From positions 1 through 8,868 of the forward strand of contig CAJMOV010000066.1 in NCBI GenBank assembly GCA_905215125.1: a stretch of 8,868 bases of DNA, given 5' to 3'. This document shows positions 1 through 6,388 of this stretch, in pieces; the first letter of the stretch is position 1; the number at the start of each line of letters is the position of its first letter. The notes beneath the pieces are model-generated. The model searched no databases. It was given only the letters and a program-made list of their open reading frames with translations, and was not told where the DNA came from. A program made the translations under genes and the position numbers. Source of the DNA: an uncultured bacterium (lineage in GTDB: Bacteria; Bacillota; Clostridia; Oscillospirales; Butyricicoccaceae).

Positions 1-132
1 AATTCCCTCTACGCCCAAATTGAGGTTACCGGATTTCTCCGTCAGGATTTCGCCCAGCGTTCCGAAAAGCAGCGGAGTCCCCGCCAGCACGGCAGCGACA
101 AGCAGATTGACAACGACGTCGATATTAACCAT
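1..132 (-). CDS. BMP-type ABC transporter, second permease subunit (partial, N-terminus only)
   Basis: Only the first 44 codons lie in the window; the gene runs off the left edge. The visible protein has an N-terminal hydrophobic stretch (about residues 5-24, with GTPLLFGTLGEILTEKSG at 18-35), then NLNLGVEGI. This pattern is typical of the second permease of BMP-family nucleoside importers (NupQ/YufQ type, BPD_transp_2 superfamily), where the segment ending in NLGVEG is highly conserved. The subunit would pair with the permease encoded just upstream to form the membrane channel. The ATG (132-130) overlaps the end of that upstream gene by 8 bases (ATGGTTAA). It has its own Shine-Dalgarno AAAGGAG at 146-140 with a 7-base spacer, so it is probably translationally coupled and last or near-last in the operon. 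Identification rests on a short but distinctive N-terminus. Confidence 0.88.
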   Translation of the reverse strand, partial: MVNIDVVVNLLVAAVLAGTPLLFGTLGEILTEKSGNLNLGVEGI

Positions 133-1228
133 GCTTCTGCTCCTTTCCACGCACAATCAGGCGATAGTTGATGAAAAATTCGCACCCCAGCATGAAAAAC
201 AGGATTATGCCCGTCAGTACCTCGGCCGCAGACGCGGGGATGAGAAAAACCGTCTGTATGCGTCCCGCCCCCTTCTGCAAAACAGCGAGGAAGGAGGCGA
301 TAAAGACCATGACTATGGGATTGAGCTTGGCCAACCATGCCACCGTTATGGCCGTGAATCCGATGCCTCCTGCCGTATTTTCCGTTAAGGTGTAGTTGGC
401 GCCGGAGACCTGCAAAAAGCCGACAATTCCGGCAATCGCGCCGGAAATAAGCATGGTTCGGATGATAATGCGCTTGACATCCATGCCGGCATAACGCGCC
501 GTCCGCTCGCTTTCGCCGACGACAGCGATTTCGTATCCCTGCTTCGTGCGCTTGAGATAAATATACATGCCGATGACGGCGAGCAGCACGATGATCCAGC
601 CAATGTGGATGCCGAACAAGCGGGGCAGCTTTGCCGCGTCGTCAAACATGGCAATTTTGGGGAAGCCGCCGCTCGACGGCTTTTTCCAGGGCCCGTTTTG
701 CAGGTACTGCTCAAATCCCAGGATGATGTAATTGAACATCAGGGTGAACAGCGTCTCGTTCGTACCCCATTTGGCCTTGAACAGCGCCGGAATGACGCCC
801 CACAGCGCGCCCGCCAGCGCGCCCGCCAGAAACATGACGGCGAGCAGCACGGGCTTGGGCATGCTGTCATAATGGAACAGGGCGAAATAGGTTGCGGCTA
901 TCGCGCCGGCCAGGATCTGGCCCTCTGCTCCGATGTTCCAAAACTTCATTTTAAAGGCGGGCGCAATGGCGACGGCAGCGCCCAATAGCGGGATGGTGCG
1001 CTTGATGGTCTCGTTGAGCACCGTGCGCGAGCCGACGGCGCCGCGGACCATCTCGGCATAGACCGAAAAGGGGTTGTGCCCCAGCATGAGAATGAGCAGC
1101 GCGCCGGTTGCCAGCGCAGCAAGCGCGGCAACAGCGCGTATGAGCCACACCTTTCGCGCGGGGATTTCCGGACGCTTGGCAATGCGGATAAGCGGCTCTC
1201 GGCGAACCACTTTGCTCTGTGCGTTCAT
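125..1228 (-). CDS. BMP-type (nucleoside) ABC transporter, first permease subunit
   Basis: This is a 367-residue integral membrane permease of the BPD_transp_2 superfamily, resembling NupP/YufP of the Bacillus guanosine importer. A basic cytoplasmic N-tail (residues 1-27) precedes a first membrane segment at about 28-50. Several more hydrophobic segments follow, at roughly 80-92, 102-118, 126-150, 158-171, 207-225, 256-275, 286-300, 303-318 and 337-354. Family landmarks are FKMKFWNIGAEGQ at 92-104 and the cytoplasmic coupling region GYEIAVVGES...ARYAGMD at 231-250, which contacts the ATPase. The open frame continues 40 codons upstream, but that part lies inside the ATPase gene and is basic, low-complexity sequence. 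The ATG at 1228 has an SD-like AAGGGGGGAG at 1245-1236 and overlaps the ATPase stop in an ATGA arrangement, so it is the real start. The predicted role is half of the transmembrane pore; the exact substrate cannot be read from the sequence. Confidence 0.93.
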   Translation of the reverse strand: MNAQSKVVRREPLIRIAKRPEIPARKVWLIRAVAALAALATGALLILMLGHNPFSVYAEMVRGAVGSRTVLNETIKRTIPLLGAAVAIAPAFKMKFWNIGAEGQILAGAIAATYFALFHYDSMPKPVLLAVMFLAGALAGALWGVIPALFKAKWGTNETLFTLMFNYIILGFEQYLQNGPWKKPSSGGFPKIAMFDDAAKLPRLFGIHIGWIIVLLAVIGMYIYLKRTKQGYEIAVVGESERTARYAGMDVKRIIIRTMLISGAIAGIVGFLQVSGANYTLTENTAGGIGFTAITVAWLAKLNPIVMVFIASFLAVLQKGAGRIQTVFLIPASAAEVLTGIILFFMLGCEFFINYRLIVRGKEQKHG

Positions 1229-2763
1229 CGGGCGCTCCCCCCTTCCCCGACGTGGGTCATCATCAGGCCCAGCTGTTCCTTTGTGGCCCAACGCGCGTCG
1301 ACAACGCCGCTGACCCTGCCGCCGCACAGCACGACAATACGGTCGCACAGCTCGAGCAGCACATCCAAATCCTCGCCGACAAACAGGACAGCGGCGCCTT
1401 TTTCCTTTTGTTCGTTGAGCAGATGATAAATGGTATAGGACGAGTTGATATCCAGCCCGCGCACCGGATAGGCCGTGATGAGCACCGTCGGCGAAGAGGC
1501 GATTTCCCGTCCGACCAGGACCTTCTGCACGTTTCCCCCCGACATGCGGCGCACCGGGGCGCTGATACCGGGGGTGACGACCTCCAGCCTTTCGACAACG
1601 CGCTCGGCCAGCTCCTGCGCCGGCCTGCGATCTGCAAAGGGTCCCTTGCCGCTGCGGTAGCTTTTCAGCATCATGTTGTCCACCATGTCCAGCCCGGCGA
1701 CCAGGCCCATGCCCAGACGATCCTCCGGCACAAAGGCGAGGGCAATTCCCTTTTTAATAATCTCCCGCGGCGATTTTCCCACCAGATTTTCATGCACGGG
1801 GACGCCGTCAAGCTCGCCGGCATACAAAATAGCCCCTCCCTGTACCGGGCACAGGCCGGCGATGGCCTCGCACAGCTCCTTCTGCCCGCTGCCCGCGATA
1901 CCGGCAATGCCGAGGATTTCGCCGCCGTACGCCGAAAACCCGACCTTGTCAAGCAGCGTGACGCCGTCGTCGCTGATGCACGTCAGGTCGACGATTTTCA
2001 GCCGTTCCTCTCCCCGCTTACACTCCGGCCGCTCGATGTCGAGCGAAACGGAACGGCCGACCATCATTTCCGTCAGGGCCTGTGGATTGGTTTCCGCCGT
2101 GTTGACCGTGCCGATGTAGCTGCCCTTCCGCAATACGGCGACGCGATCGGAAATGGCCATGACCTCGCCCAGCTTATGGGTGATGATGACAATGGCTTTG
2201 CCGTCGTCGCGCATATTTCGCAGCACGGAAAAGAGCTTGTCCGCCTCCTGCGGGGTCAAAACGGCTGTCGGCTCGTCCAGGATGAGAATATCCGCCCCGC
2301 GGTAAAGGACCTTTAGGATTTCCACCGTCTGCTTTTCGCTGACCGACATATCGTAAATTTTCCGGTCGGGGTCGATTTCAAACCCGTATCTGCCAGCGAT
2401 TTCCGATATCGAGCGCGCAAGCTCGCGCCGGTCGATGCGTGCCTTTCCCGGCAGGCCCAGCGCAATGTTTTCCGCCGCCGTAAAGACGTCGACCAGCTTG
2501 AAGTGCTGGTGGATCATTCCGATGCCCAAATCAAAAGCGTCCTTGGGCGAACGGATGACAACGCTCTGCCCCTTCACGGTGATTTCCCCTTCGTCGGGGA
2601 AGTAGATGCCCGACAGCATATTCATCAGCGTCGTCTTGCCGCTGCCGTTTTCCCCCAGCAGCGCAAGGACCTCCCCCCGGCGCACGTCCAGGCTGATGCT
2701 GTCGTTGGCCACGACGCCGCCGAAGCGCTTGACCAGATTTTTAACCTCAATGGCCTTGTCCAT
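1225..2763 (-). CDS. BMP-type (nucleoside) ABC transporter, double-domain ATP-binding protein
   Basis: The 512-residue protein has two fused ABC nucleotide-binding domains, like NupO, RbsA and MglA. The N-terminal domain is catalytically complete: Walker A GENGSGKT at 37-44, Q-loop region around 85-87, signature-like MSVSEKQ at 139-145, Walker B ILILDEPTAVLT at 159-170 and switch histidine in IITHKLGE (His196). The second domain is degenerate in the family's usual way. Its P-loop equivalent is GIAGIAGSGQKEL (about 285-297) without the canonical GKS/T, its signature is MSGGNVQK at 407-414, its Walker B equivalent is AYPVRGLD at 431-438, and GEDLD replaces the switch-His motif. ATP hydrolysis probably occurs mainly at the site formed with the N-terminal domain. 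The start ATG at 2763 has a purine-rich SD (AAAAAAGGGGGATGG) just upstream. The gap to the lipoprotein gene is 83 bases and contains a hairpin, while the stop overlaps the downstream permease start by 4 bases. Family assignment is firm; substrate is inferred. Confidence 0.95.
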   Translation of the reverse strand: MDKAIEVKNLVKRFGGVVANDSISLDVRRGEVLALLGENGSGKTTLMNMLSGIYFPDEGEITVKGQSVVIRSPKDAFDLGIGMIHQHFKLVDVFTAAENIALGLPGKARIDRRELARSISEIAGRYGFEIDPDRKIYDMSVSEKQTVEILKVLYRGADILILDEPTAVLTPQEADKLFSVLRNMRDDGKAIVIITHKLGEVMAISDRVAVLRKGSYIGTVNTAETNPQALTEMMVGRSVSLDIERPECKRGEERLKIVDLTCISDDGVTLLDKVGFSAYGGEILGIAGIAGSGQKELCEAIAGLCPVQGGAILYAGELDGVPVHENLVGKSPREIIKKGIALAFVPEDRLGMGLVAGLDMVDNMMLKSYRSGKGPFADRRPAQELAERVVERLEVVTPGISAPVRRMSGGNVQKVLVGREIASSPTVLITAYPVRGLDINSSYTIYHLLNEQKEKGAAVLFVGEDLDVLLELCDRIVVLCGGRVSGVVDARWATKEQLGLMMTHVGEGGSAR

Positions 2764-2767
2764 GCCA

Positions 2768-2777
2768 TCCCCCTTTT
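2768..2777 (-). promoter_or_regulatory. ribosome binding site of the ATPase gene
   Basis: On the minus strand, AAAAGGGGGA lies 4-13 bases ahead of the ATG at 2763. The G-rich core is unusually close to the start, but no better in-frame start exists: the conserved N-terminus (VKNLVKRFGGVVAND) begins immediately. Confidence 0.6.
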
Positions 2778-2793
2778 TTCATAAGATGGAAAG

Positions 2794-2823
2794 CATGGCG
2801 GGACCGCTTGCGGACCCGCCATG
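2794..2823 (-). promoter_or_regulatory. intercistronic hairpin between lipoprotein and ATPase genes
   Basis: CATGGCGGG at 2794-2802 pairs perfectly with CCCGCCATG at 2815-2823. Inside it, CCG (2804-2806) pairs with CGG (2811-2813) around a 4-base loop, with one A/A mismatch between the two helices. It lies 23 bases after the lipoprotein stop and 30 bases before the ATPase start. On the minus strand it is followed by CTTTCCATCTTAT, not a clean U-run, so it is more likely a partial attenuator or 3'-end stabiliser than a full terminator. Such elements commonly let a binding protein be made in excess over its membrane partners; that role is inferred here. Confidence 0.7.
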
Positions 2824-2846
2824 ACAGCTGCGATATGCTTCCCCGC

Positions 2847-4058
2847 TTATTCGACGATGGTGATGCCGGGGATGATGTAGTTGAAGGAAGGCGCGCTCTG
2901 CTCTTCACTCTCGTGGTAATACTCGCCTTCGGGGATATCCAGGGTGATTTCATTGCCGTCGGCATCCTGGCCAACGCCGGTCAGCGGGCCGTCAAAGACA
3001 TGGCGCTCGCCGCTGACCAGCTCGGCGGCGGCAGCGTCGATGGCTTCCTGAGTGCCTTCGGCGGCAATGTCGGTGTTGAGCGGGGAAAGGTAGACGGCGC
3101 CATCAGCGTAACCCTTGCACCAGTCGACGGGGATTTCTGTGCCGTCAATGACGTGCTGCACCGCTTCTGTAATATAGACGCCCCAGTTGATACGGGCGGA
3201 GATGAGAGACGCATTGGGGGCGGCGTCAATCATATCCGCATTGTAGCCGACCTGCCACACGCCGTTCTGCTCGGCCGTCGTGGCCGGGGCGGTGGAGTCG
3301 CAGTGCTGGCTGATAACGTCGCAGCCGCGGTCAATCAGGGCCTGGGCGACCTGCGCTTCCTTGGTCGGATCGTTCCACTCGCCGGTGTACATGACTTCCA
3401 TGGTCACATCGGGGTTGACGCTCTTGGCGCCGAGATAGAAAGCGGTATAGCCGGAAATGACCTCGGCAAACGGATAGGCGCCGACGTAGCCCAGGTGATT
3501 ATTTTCCGTCTTGAGTCCGGCGGCGATGCCGGCGAGATAGCGCGCTTCATAAATAGAAGCAAAGTAATTATGTACGTTGGGCAGGCCGGAATCCTTGGCC
3601 TGGGTGCCGGTAGCGTGGCAGAACTGTATTTCCGGGTATTCGGCGGCGACGGTCAGGACGTAGTCCTCGAAGCCGAAGCTGGTGGCGAAGATGATGTTGC
3701 AGCCCTCCTCAACCAGCTCGCGCAGGGCGGTTTCGCAGCTTTCGTCCTCGCTGACGTTGTACTTGTTGACAATCTGCTCTTCCGACAGGCCGAGGGTGCC
3801 GACCATTTCCTGGGTACCCAGATCCTGGTTGTAGGTGTAGCCCTTGTCGCTCGGGTCGGAAATGTGGACAAAGCCGATCTTCAGCTCTTCCTTGGGGATG
3901 CCGGCCGTCTGATTGTCTTCCGGCTGGTCTTCCCCGCCTTCGTCGCCGCCCTGGTTTTGATCCTCATTGCCGCTGGGCGGTGTGGAATCATCGGCGCATG
4001 CCGCCAGCGTGAAAGCCATCAGGCCGGCAAGCAGCAAGGCAAGCAGTCTCTTCTTCAT
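2847..4058 (-). CDS. BMP family ABC transporter substrate-binding lipoprotein
   Basis: A 403-residue secreted lipoprotein of the BMP/PnrA/TmpC (Med) family, which binds purine nucleosides or related molecules outside the membrane. The signal peptide MKKRLLALLLAGLMAFTLAA is followed by lipobox Cys21. Next comes a 30-residue acidic, Gly/Asn/Gln-rich linker (22-52) typical of Gram-positive lipoprotein tethers. The folded domain starts near residue 59 (KIGFVHISDPSDKGYTYNQ, family DxGYN motif). It continues through ATSFGFEDYVL (125-135), the conserved YEARYLAGIAAG (170-181), an SQHCDSTAPATTAEQNG block (250-266) and GYNADM (271-276). An ATG 8 codons upstream (4082) is in frame, but the strong SD GGAGG (4071-4067) lies inside that extension and sits 8 bases ahead of the ATG at 4058, so the shorter form is chosen. 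It is the first gene of the transporter operon, behind a good sigma-A-type promoter. Confidence 0.95.
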   Translation of the reverse strand: MKKRLLALLLAGLMAFTLAACADDSTPPSGNEDQNQGGDEGGEDQPEDNQTAGIPKEELKIGFVHISDPSDKGYTYNQDLGTQEMVGTLGLSEEQIVNKYNVSEDESCETALRELVEEGCNIIFATSFGFEDYVLTVAAEYPEIQFCHATGTQAKDSGLPNVHNYFASIYEARYLAGIAAGLKTENNHLGYVGAYPFAEVISGYTAFYLGAKSVNPDVTMEVMYTGEWNDPTKEAQVAQALIDRGCDVISQHCDSTAPATTAEQNGVWQVGYNADMIDAAPNASLISARINWGVYITEAVQHVIDGTEIPVDWCKGYADGAVYLSPLNTDIAAEGTQEAIDAAAAELVSGERHVFDGPLTGVGQDADGNEITLDIPEGEYYHESEEQSAPSFNYIIPGITIVE

Positions 4059-4066
4059 GTTCTTTT

Positions 4067-4071
4067 CCTCC
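4067..4071 (-). promoter_or_regulatory. ribosome binding site deciding the lipoprotein start
   Basis: GGAGG on the minus strand with an 8-base spacer to the ATG at 4058. It lies inside the alternative longer frame that would begin at 4082, which argues for the shorter product carrying a clean signal peptide. Confidence 0.85.
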
Positions 4072-4131
4072 GGGTTCTTCATTTTCTCTCATGCGCGGGC
4101 GTCCAAGCAACGGCCCCGGCACACGAACAAT

Positions 4132-4160
4132 ATTTTACCAAACTCCCAGCGCCCTTGCAA
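4132..4160 (-). promoter_or_regulatory. predicted sigma-A-type promoter of the BMP transporter operon
   Basis: On the minus strand, -35 TTGCAA (4160-4155) and -10 TAAAAT (4137-4132) are separated by exactly 17 bases. A TGG directly before the -10 gives an extended -10 element. The predicted transcription start is near 4125, leaving a leader of about 67 bases. A dyad, AGCGCC (4148-4153) and GGCGCT (4170-4175), brackets the -35 box and might be an operator. The leader is too short and lacks the conserved core of a purine riboswitch. This is a prediction from consensus matching only. Confidence 0.7.
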
Positions 4161-4181
4161 GACGGTACCGGCGCTTTTTCG

Positions 4182-4991
4182 CTATTTTTTGCCCTTTTCC
4201 CTAGCAGGCTGTTCTGCCGGGGCTGCGGATACCCTGGGGAAGCGTTTGCGCATCCAGATGATAAAGGCCGTCGCCGCCGCGGCGCAAATGGCAATATAGC
4301 CCTCAACCGTCCACATATTCTGATTCTGCATAATGACAATAGCATAATTAAACGCAAACTGCGCCAGCACTGAAAGCCACACAAAACCGGATTTTTCCCG
4401 CGCCAGCCCATAAAATACGATGAGGGACAGCGCAACCTGGATGATCATGACCATCAGCCGTTCGACCCCGCCCATGGCAAATTGCAGCGCCGGCGTGTCA
4501 ATAAGCACTGTCCGCACCAGCTCCGCCTGCTCGGGCGCATCGGCCAGCATTGCGTCCAGCCGGCCATTGTTGACGGCCAGTGCCAGATACAGGTTGTTGA
4601 CGCTGTTTGCCGCCATCAAGATAACCGCTTCCGCACCGCCGTGCCCCAGGCCATAAGCAATGCCGTCGCGGTAGCCGTTCATCCCTTTTGCAAAAAAGCG
4701 CATGCCAAACCAGCGGCCCCAGTTTTCCAGCAGCGCCGAGGAAAGCGCCAGCACAATGCCCAGAAGCCAGAGATTCTCCGAAATATCAGCGTACCATTGC
4801 GTTGTGCTGAGCAGGTTGAGCAGCGGCATACGGAAAAAAACCTGCGTGACGCTGAAAACCGTCAGGCCTGTCAGCATTGGACGCCAGCTGAGCTTTTTTG
4901 CCCGACACAGGAAAACCGACCCGCCGATAGGCAAAATCAGCGTTGCAAATACGGCGAAACACATGGCGACAATGTTGGCGAAGCTAACCAA
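4182..4991 (-). CDS. YhfC family putative glutamic-type intramembrane protease
   Basis: The 269-residue protein has about seven or eight hydrophobic segments: roughly 7-28, 37-55, 74-88, 109-128, 130-140, 178-196, 204-221 and 230-247. A basic cytoplasmic tail follows (248-269, ending EKGKK). Recognisable YhfC-family motifs are ENWGR (89-93, ExxxR type), YGLGHGGAE (113-121, GHGGxE) and GGVER (174-178). In related CPBP/YhfC proteins, Glu/His residues in membrane segments form the putative active site. The last-but-one membrane segment (LSVLAQFAFNYA, 206-217) has no His where I expect one from family memory, so the activity is uncertain. Translation starts at TTG (4991), because the frame closes at a TGA just upstream and AGGGAGGG lies 8 bases ahead; the next Met is residue 10, within the first membrane segment. 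Its own promoter lies upstream. It ends 123 bases before the BMP lipoprotein gene and may contribute read-through to that operon. The substrate is unknown. Confidence 0.8.
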   Translation of the reverse strand: MVSFANIVAMCFAVFATLILPIGGSVFLCRAKKLSWRPMLTGLTVFSVTQVFFRMPLLNLLSTTQWYADISENLWLLGIVLALSSALLENWGRWFGMRFFAKGMNGYRDGIAYGLGHGGAEAVILMAANSVNNLYLALAVNNGRLDAMLADAPEQAELVRTVLIDTPALQFAMGGVERLMVMIIQVALSLIVFYGLAREKSGFVWLSVLAQFAFNYAIVIMQNQNMWTVEGYIAICAAAATAFIIWMRKRFPRVSAAPAEQPAREKGKK

Positions 4992-4998
4992 AGCAATG

Positions 4999-5006
4999 CC
5001 CTCCCT
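4999..5006 (-). promoter_or_regulatory. ribosome binding site deciding the TTG start
   Basis: The minus strand reads AGGGAGGG with about 7-8 bases to TTG at 4991-4989. An in-frame TGA at 5015-5013 rules out any longer frame, and no ATG lies between it and the TTG. An ATT at 4997-4995 is in frame but too close to the SD. Confidence 0.75.
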
Positions 5007-5055
5007 GCCAAATCATTTTTATTTTTCAGCGACCGTCGGCCGCCCAGACAATGGT

Positions 5056-5084
5056 ATTGTACCACATCCGCCCGCAGCTTACAA
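5056..5084 (-). promoter_or_regulatory. predicted promoter of the YhfC-family gene
   Basis: On the minus strand, -35 TTGTAA (5084-5079), a 17-base spacer, and -10 TACAAT (5061-5056) preceded by TGG (extended -10). The predicted start is near 5049, giving a leader of about 58 bases with a small CGACCGTCG dyad at 5030-5038. Its architecture nearly duplicates the transporter operon promoter at 4132-4160. Confidence 0.7.
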
Positions 5085-5105
5085 GGCTGACTGCCGGGGC
5101 GGGGC

Positions 5106-5134
5106 TTGCCTTTTGGCGCGTTTTATTATAGAAT
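5106..5134 (+). promoter_or_regulatory. predicted promoter of the orphan BMP lipoprotein
   Basis: TTGCCT (5106-5111) and TAGAAT (5129-5134) are separated by 17 bases. The predicted start is near 5141, about 41 bases ahead of the ATG. It is divergent from the YhfC promoter, with 21 bases between the two -35 boxes, so one regulator bound there could affect both. Confidence 0.6.
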
Positions 5135-5181
5135 GGGGATCTAAATAGCCAAGCATCACCCCTGATTCGGAGGAAATACAC

Positions 5182-6270
5182 ATGCGAGCTTTTAAATGTT
5201 TGGCCGCCGTTTTGGCGGTTTGTGCGCTGATGATGTGCCTGCTTCCCCTGTCCGGCTGCAATTCGGGCGCGGATGTGCAGATAGCCCTGCTGACCGACGG
5301 CGGAAGCGTCCGCGGCGGCGATTTAAACCAGGGCGCGTGGGCTGGCGTCACGGCGGCCAGCGAGCAGTTCGGCTTTACTCCCAAGAGCACCGTATCCGGC
5401 GCCGCAACGACGGAGGAATTTCTGCTGCGCATCAGCAACCTGTATGAAGAGGGCTATCGCGTCTTTGTCCTGCCCGGTATTCTGTTCACCGAAGCGCTGG
5501 AAACCGCTCAGGCACAGTATAGCGACTGCTTTTTTATCGCCGTCGACTTCACCCCGGCAACAGTGGCTTCCAACACCGTCTGCCTGACCTATGCCGAGGA
5601 ACAGGCTGCTTTCCTCGCCGGCTTTGCCGCCGCGGTCGAGCTGCGCGAAGGGGCTTTCGGTGGTATTTTTGGCATGGAAATCCCCGCCGCGCAGCGCAGC
5701 AGCTGGGGCTTCCAGCAGGGCGTCGCCTACGCCAATGAAAACTACGGCACCAGCATTACCCTTGCGGAGGAAAACTTTGTCTACGCCGGCAGCTTTACCG
5801 ACAGCGACCTGGGCGGCCGGCTGGCCGCCGAGATGTACGACCGCGGCGCATGCTGCATTTTCTCCTCCTTCGGCAAGACGGGTACGGGTGTCATCACCGA
5901 AGCGCGGGCGCGTACCGCCGCCGGCGAGACGCTATGGGCCATCGGCGTCGACGGAGACCAGAGCTCGGTCGGCACATATCAGGACGCCGACACCGCCGTG
6001 CTGACCTCGGCCGTCAAATCCGTGGAGGAGTCGGTGGAAGCCGTCATCACCCAGCTGATTGAAGGCGAGTTCCCCGGCGGGCAGACCCTGCGCTTTGACG
6101 TCTCCAACGACGGCGTGGGCATCCCCATCCCTGAAATGCCTGAGGATGAAGACGAAGAGCTTTCCGGTAACCTGAGCGCCGAAACCCTTGCCGCCGTGCA
6201 GGAGGTCTATGAAAGGATGAAAGCGGGCGAGATCACCGTCGCCGTCACTGGCGAAGGGCTCATCCCCTAA
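5182..6270 (+). CDS. Orphan BMP family substrate-binding lipoprotein
   Basis: A 362-residue secreted lipoprotein with signal peptide 1-25 and lipobox LSGC (Cys26). The mature part matches the BMP/PnrA fold: strand IALLTDGG (34-41), the DxGFN-like loop GGDLNQGAWAG (45-55), EEQAAFLAGFAA (139-150), GVDGDQ (255-260) and VLTSAVKSVEESV (273-285). These elements surround the ligand cleft in purine nucleoside-binding relatives. A short acidic stretch, PEDEDEEL (320-327), precedes a C-terminal helix. It lacks the long acidic linker of the other BMP protein in this window and is clearly diverged from it. GGAGG at 5169-5173 with an 8-base spacer supports the ATG. No ATPase or permease gene follows on this strand, so it may deliver ligand to the divergent transporter or serve as a sensor. 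The family is clear; ligand and partner are inferred. Confidence 0.9.
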   Translation: MRAFKCLAAVLAVCALMMCLLPLSGCNSGADVQIALLTDGGSVRGGDLNQGAWAGVTAASEQFGFTPKSTVSGAATTEEFLLRISNLYEEGYRVFVLPGILFTEALETAQAQYSDCFFIAVDFTPATVASNTVCLTYAEEQAAFLAGFAAAVELREGAFGGIFGMEIPAAQRSSWGFQQGVAYANENYGTSITLAEENFVYAGSFTDSDLGGRLAAEMYDRGACCIFSSFGKTGTGVITEARARTAAGETLWAIGVDGDQSSVGTYQDADTAVLTSAVKSVEESVEAVITQLIEGEFPGGQTLRFDVSNDGVGIPIPEMPEDEDEELSGNLSAETLAAVQEVYERMKAGEITVAVTGEGLIP

Positions 6271-6275
6271 CGAAT

Positions 6276-6388
6276 TGCCAGCAGGCCGATGTATCAATAG
6301 CGCTTTCTTGCCAAAGCCCGCTCAAGCGGGCGCAATGTGACGCGCCAAATTGGCTTTTCGAGGAGTGGCCAAAAGATCCCTGCTGGCA
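6276..6388. repeat. nested inverted repeats in a gene-free stretch
   Basis: A 10-base inverted repeat, TGCCAGCAGG (6276-6285) and CCTGCTGGCA (6379-6388), encloses smaller dyads. These are TTGC...GCAA (6308-6311/6332-6335) around GCCCGC-TCAA-GCGGGC (6316-6331), GCCAAATTGGC (6344-6354), and TTGGC/GCCAA (6350-6354/6368-6372). GCCAAA occurs three times (6310, 6344, 6368). The GC hairpin lies 45 bases after the BMP stop and could act as a weak terminator, but no U-run follows on the plus strand. The rest (6389-6520) shows no convincing gene, only a GCGGCCGC palindrome near 6417 and a small GTAAA/TTTAC dyad. It could be a structured RNA, a decayed element or chance. Confidence 0.4.

Noticed and set aside
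1229..1348. N-terminal extension of the first permease (407-residue version)
   Set aside because: The extra 40 residues overlap the ATPase frame, are unlike any permease N-terminus, and bypass the ATGA overlap and SD at the 1228 start.
1219..2316. A 365-codon open frame on the plus strand
   Set aside because: It lies antisense to the ATPase gene, whose motifs are intact. The product has no recognisable domain and the frame is open because of GC-rich codon structure.
4059..4082. Longer start for the operon BMP lipoprotein (411 residues)
   Set aside because: The extension contains the GGAGG ribosome binding site for the 4058 start and would place charged residues ahead of the signal peptide.
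4059..4125. Purine riboswitch in the transporter leader
   Set aside because: The predicted leader is only about 67 bases and shows no three-way-junction core. Only a 4-bp stem with no downstream terminator was seen.
2808..4373. A 521-codon open frame on the plus strand
   Set aside because: It is antisense to the BMP lipoprotein and to the end of the YhfC gene. The product is low-complexity Gly/Val/Ala/Asp-rich, a mirror of the real gene's codons, with no convincing start signal.
6316..6331. Intrinsic terminator of the orphan lipoprotein gene
   Set aside because: The GC stem is good, but no U-run follows on the plus strand (GCAATGTGAC). The terminator at 6522-6556 is a better candidate.
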